Made by a program: the position numbers and the translations under genes. From assembly GCA_034008185.1 (NCBI GenBank), contig CM067082.1, forward strand, positions 14,120,984-14,184,983: DNA of 64,000 nt, given 5' to 3'. Below, one piece after another: positions 63,535 to 64,000 of this stretch; the stretch's first letter is position 1, and every line of letters begins with the position of its first letter. The notes below the pieces were generated by a model. That model was not told the DNA's origin and made no database searches. It was given only the letters and a program-made list of their open reading frames with translations. Source of the stretch: Gorsachius magnificus (taxonomy: Eukaryota > Chordata > Aves > Pelecaniformes > Ardeidae).

Positions 63535-64000
63535 GAGTTGCTGGAGCGTGTCCAGAGGAGAGCAACGAAGCTGGTGAGGGGTCTGGAGCATAAGTCCTAT
63601 GAGGAACGGCTGAGGGAACTGGGGTGGTTTTGTCTGGAGAAAAAGGAGAATGAGGGAAGACCTTATCACCCTCTACAACTGCCTGACAGGAGGATGTAGT
63701 GAAGTGGGTGTTGGTCTCTTCTCCCTGGTAACGGGCAATAGGACAAAAGGAAATGGCTTCAAGTTGTGCCAGGGCAGGTTTAGATTGGATATTAGGAAAA
63801 AAATTTCACAGAAAGTGTTGTGAAGCATTGGAACAGGCTGCCCAGGGAAGTGGTTGAGTCCCTATCCCTGGAGGTATCTAAAAGACAAGTAGATGTGGTA
63901 CTTAGGGACATGGTTTAGTGGTGGGATGGCAGGGTTAGGTTAATGGTTGGACTTGATGATCTTAAAGCTCTTTTCCAACATAAACAATTCTATGACTCTA
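63535..64000 (+). mobile_element. CR1 LINE 3' end reaching the window edge
   Basis: About 466 bp of CR1 3' sequence with these blocks: 'ctggagcgtgtccagaggag', 'aacggctgagggaactgggg', 'ccttatcaccctctacaact', 'ctccctggtaacgggcaata', 'ggtttagattggatattagg', 'ggaacaggctgcccagggaa', 'acatggtttagtggtggg' and 'ggttggacttgatgatctta'. It closes with 'caattctatgactcta', the start of the ATTCTATGA tail, cut by the window end. It is the longest and least decayed CR1 copy here. It differs in its internal blocks from the copies at 57487 and 3541, so it probably belongs to another CR1 subfamily. Confidence 0.95.

Overview
The window looks like a piece of nuclear chromosome from a bird, probably a non-galliform (neoavian) one. 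The evidence is its repeats. There are four recognisable 3' ends of CR1 LINEs, the dominant avian retrotransposon, three of them reaching the characteristic ATTCTATGA-type tail. There is also one solo LTR of an endogenous-retrovirus family that I know from many neoavian genomes (TGTGCTGGTTTTGG... to ...GGTTAAACCACGACA, read on the minus strand). No bacterial or phage gene organisation is present. Open frames are short, run on both strands, and show no shared coding signature. The species and chromosome cannot be named from the sequence.

I recognise no protein-coding gene, rRNA, tRNA or CRISPR array. The window reads as an intergenic 'desert' or the inside of a very long intron. Layout: 1-5.1 kb, unique AT-rich DNA with a minus-strand CR1 tail (3541-3775) and old repeat debris; 5287-5875, solo LTR; 6334-6640, a roughly 300-bp CTTT/CCTT/poly-C pyrimidine tract; 6.6-26 kb, unique DNA with a few CpG-rich or C+G-rich islands (12.3-12.8 kb, 18.0-18.2 kb); 26.0-28.2 kb, the most promoter-like stretch; 28.2-41.6 kb, unique AT-rich DNA with faint ancient repeats; 41.6-42.5 kb, a C+G-rich block that may be a decayed retroviral remnant; 42.5-57.5 kb, unique DNA with a (GT)24 microsatellite, short tandem duplications and a possible hAT transposon relic; 57487-57736 and 63535-64000, plus-strand CR1 3' ends, the second running to the window edge.

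The part most worth a second look is 26.0-28.2 kb. One end carries a TATA box, a polypyrimidine tract, a CpG cluster, a consensus splice donor and an AP-1 site. About 2 kb away is a compact CpG-rich cluster with AP-1, RFX X-box-like and CRE-like motifs. Directly beside that cluster, on the minus strand, lies the longest non-repeat open frame of the window (225 codons, 27193-27870). I could not recognise its product, and its openness may be chance. Two other short open stretches with splice-like borders (22303-22406, 48270-48415) are weak exon candidates. I do not see a clear undescribed system; these are leads that need RNA-seq and cross-species alignment.
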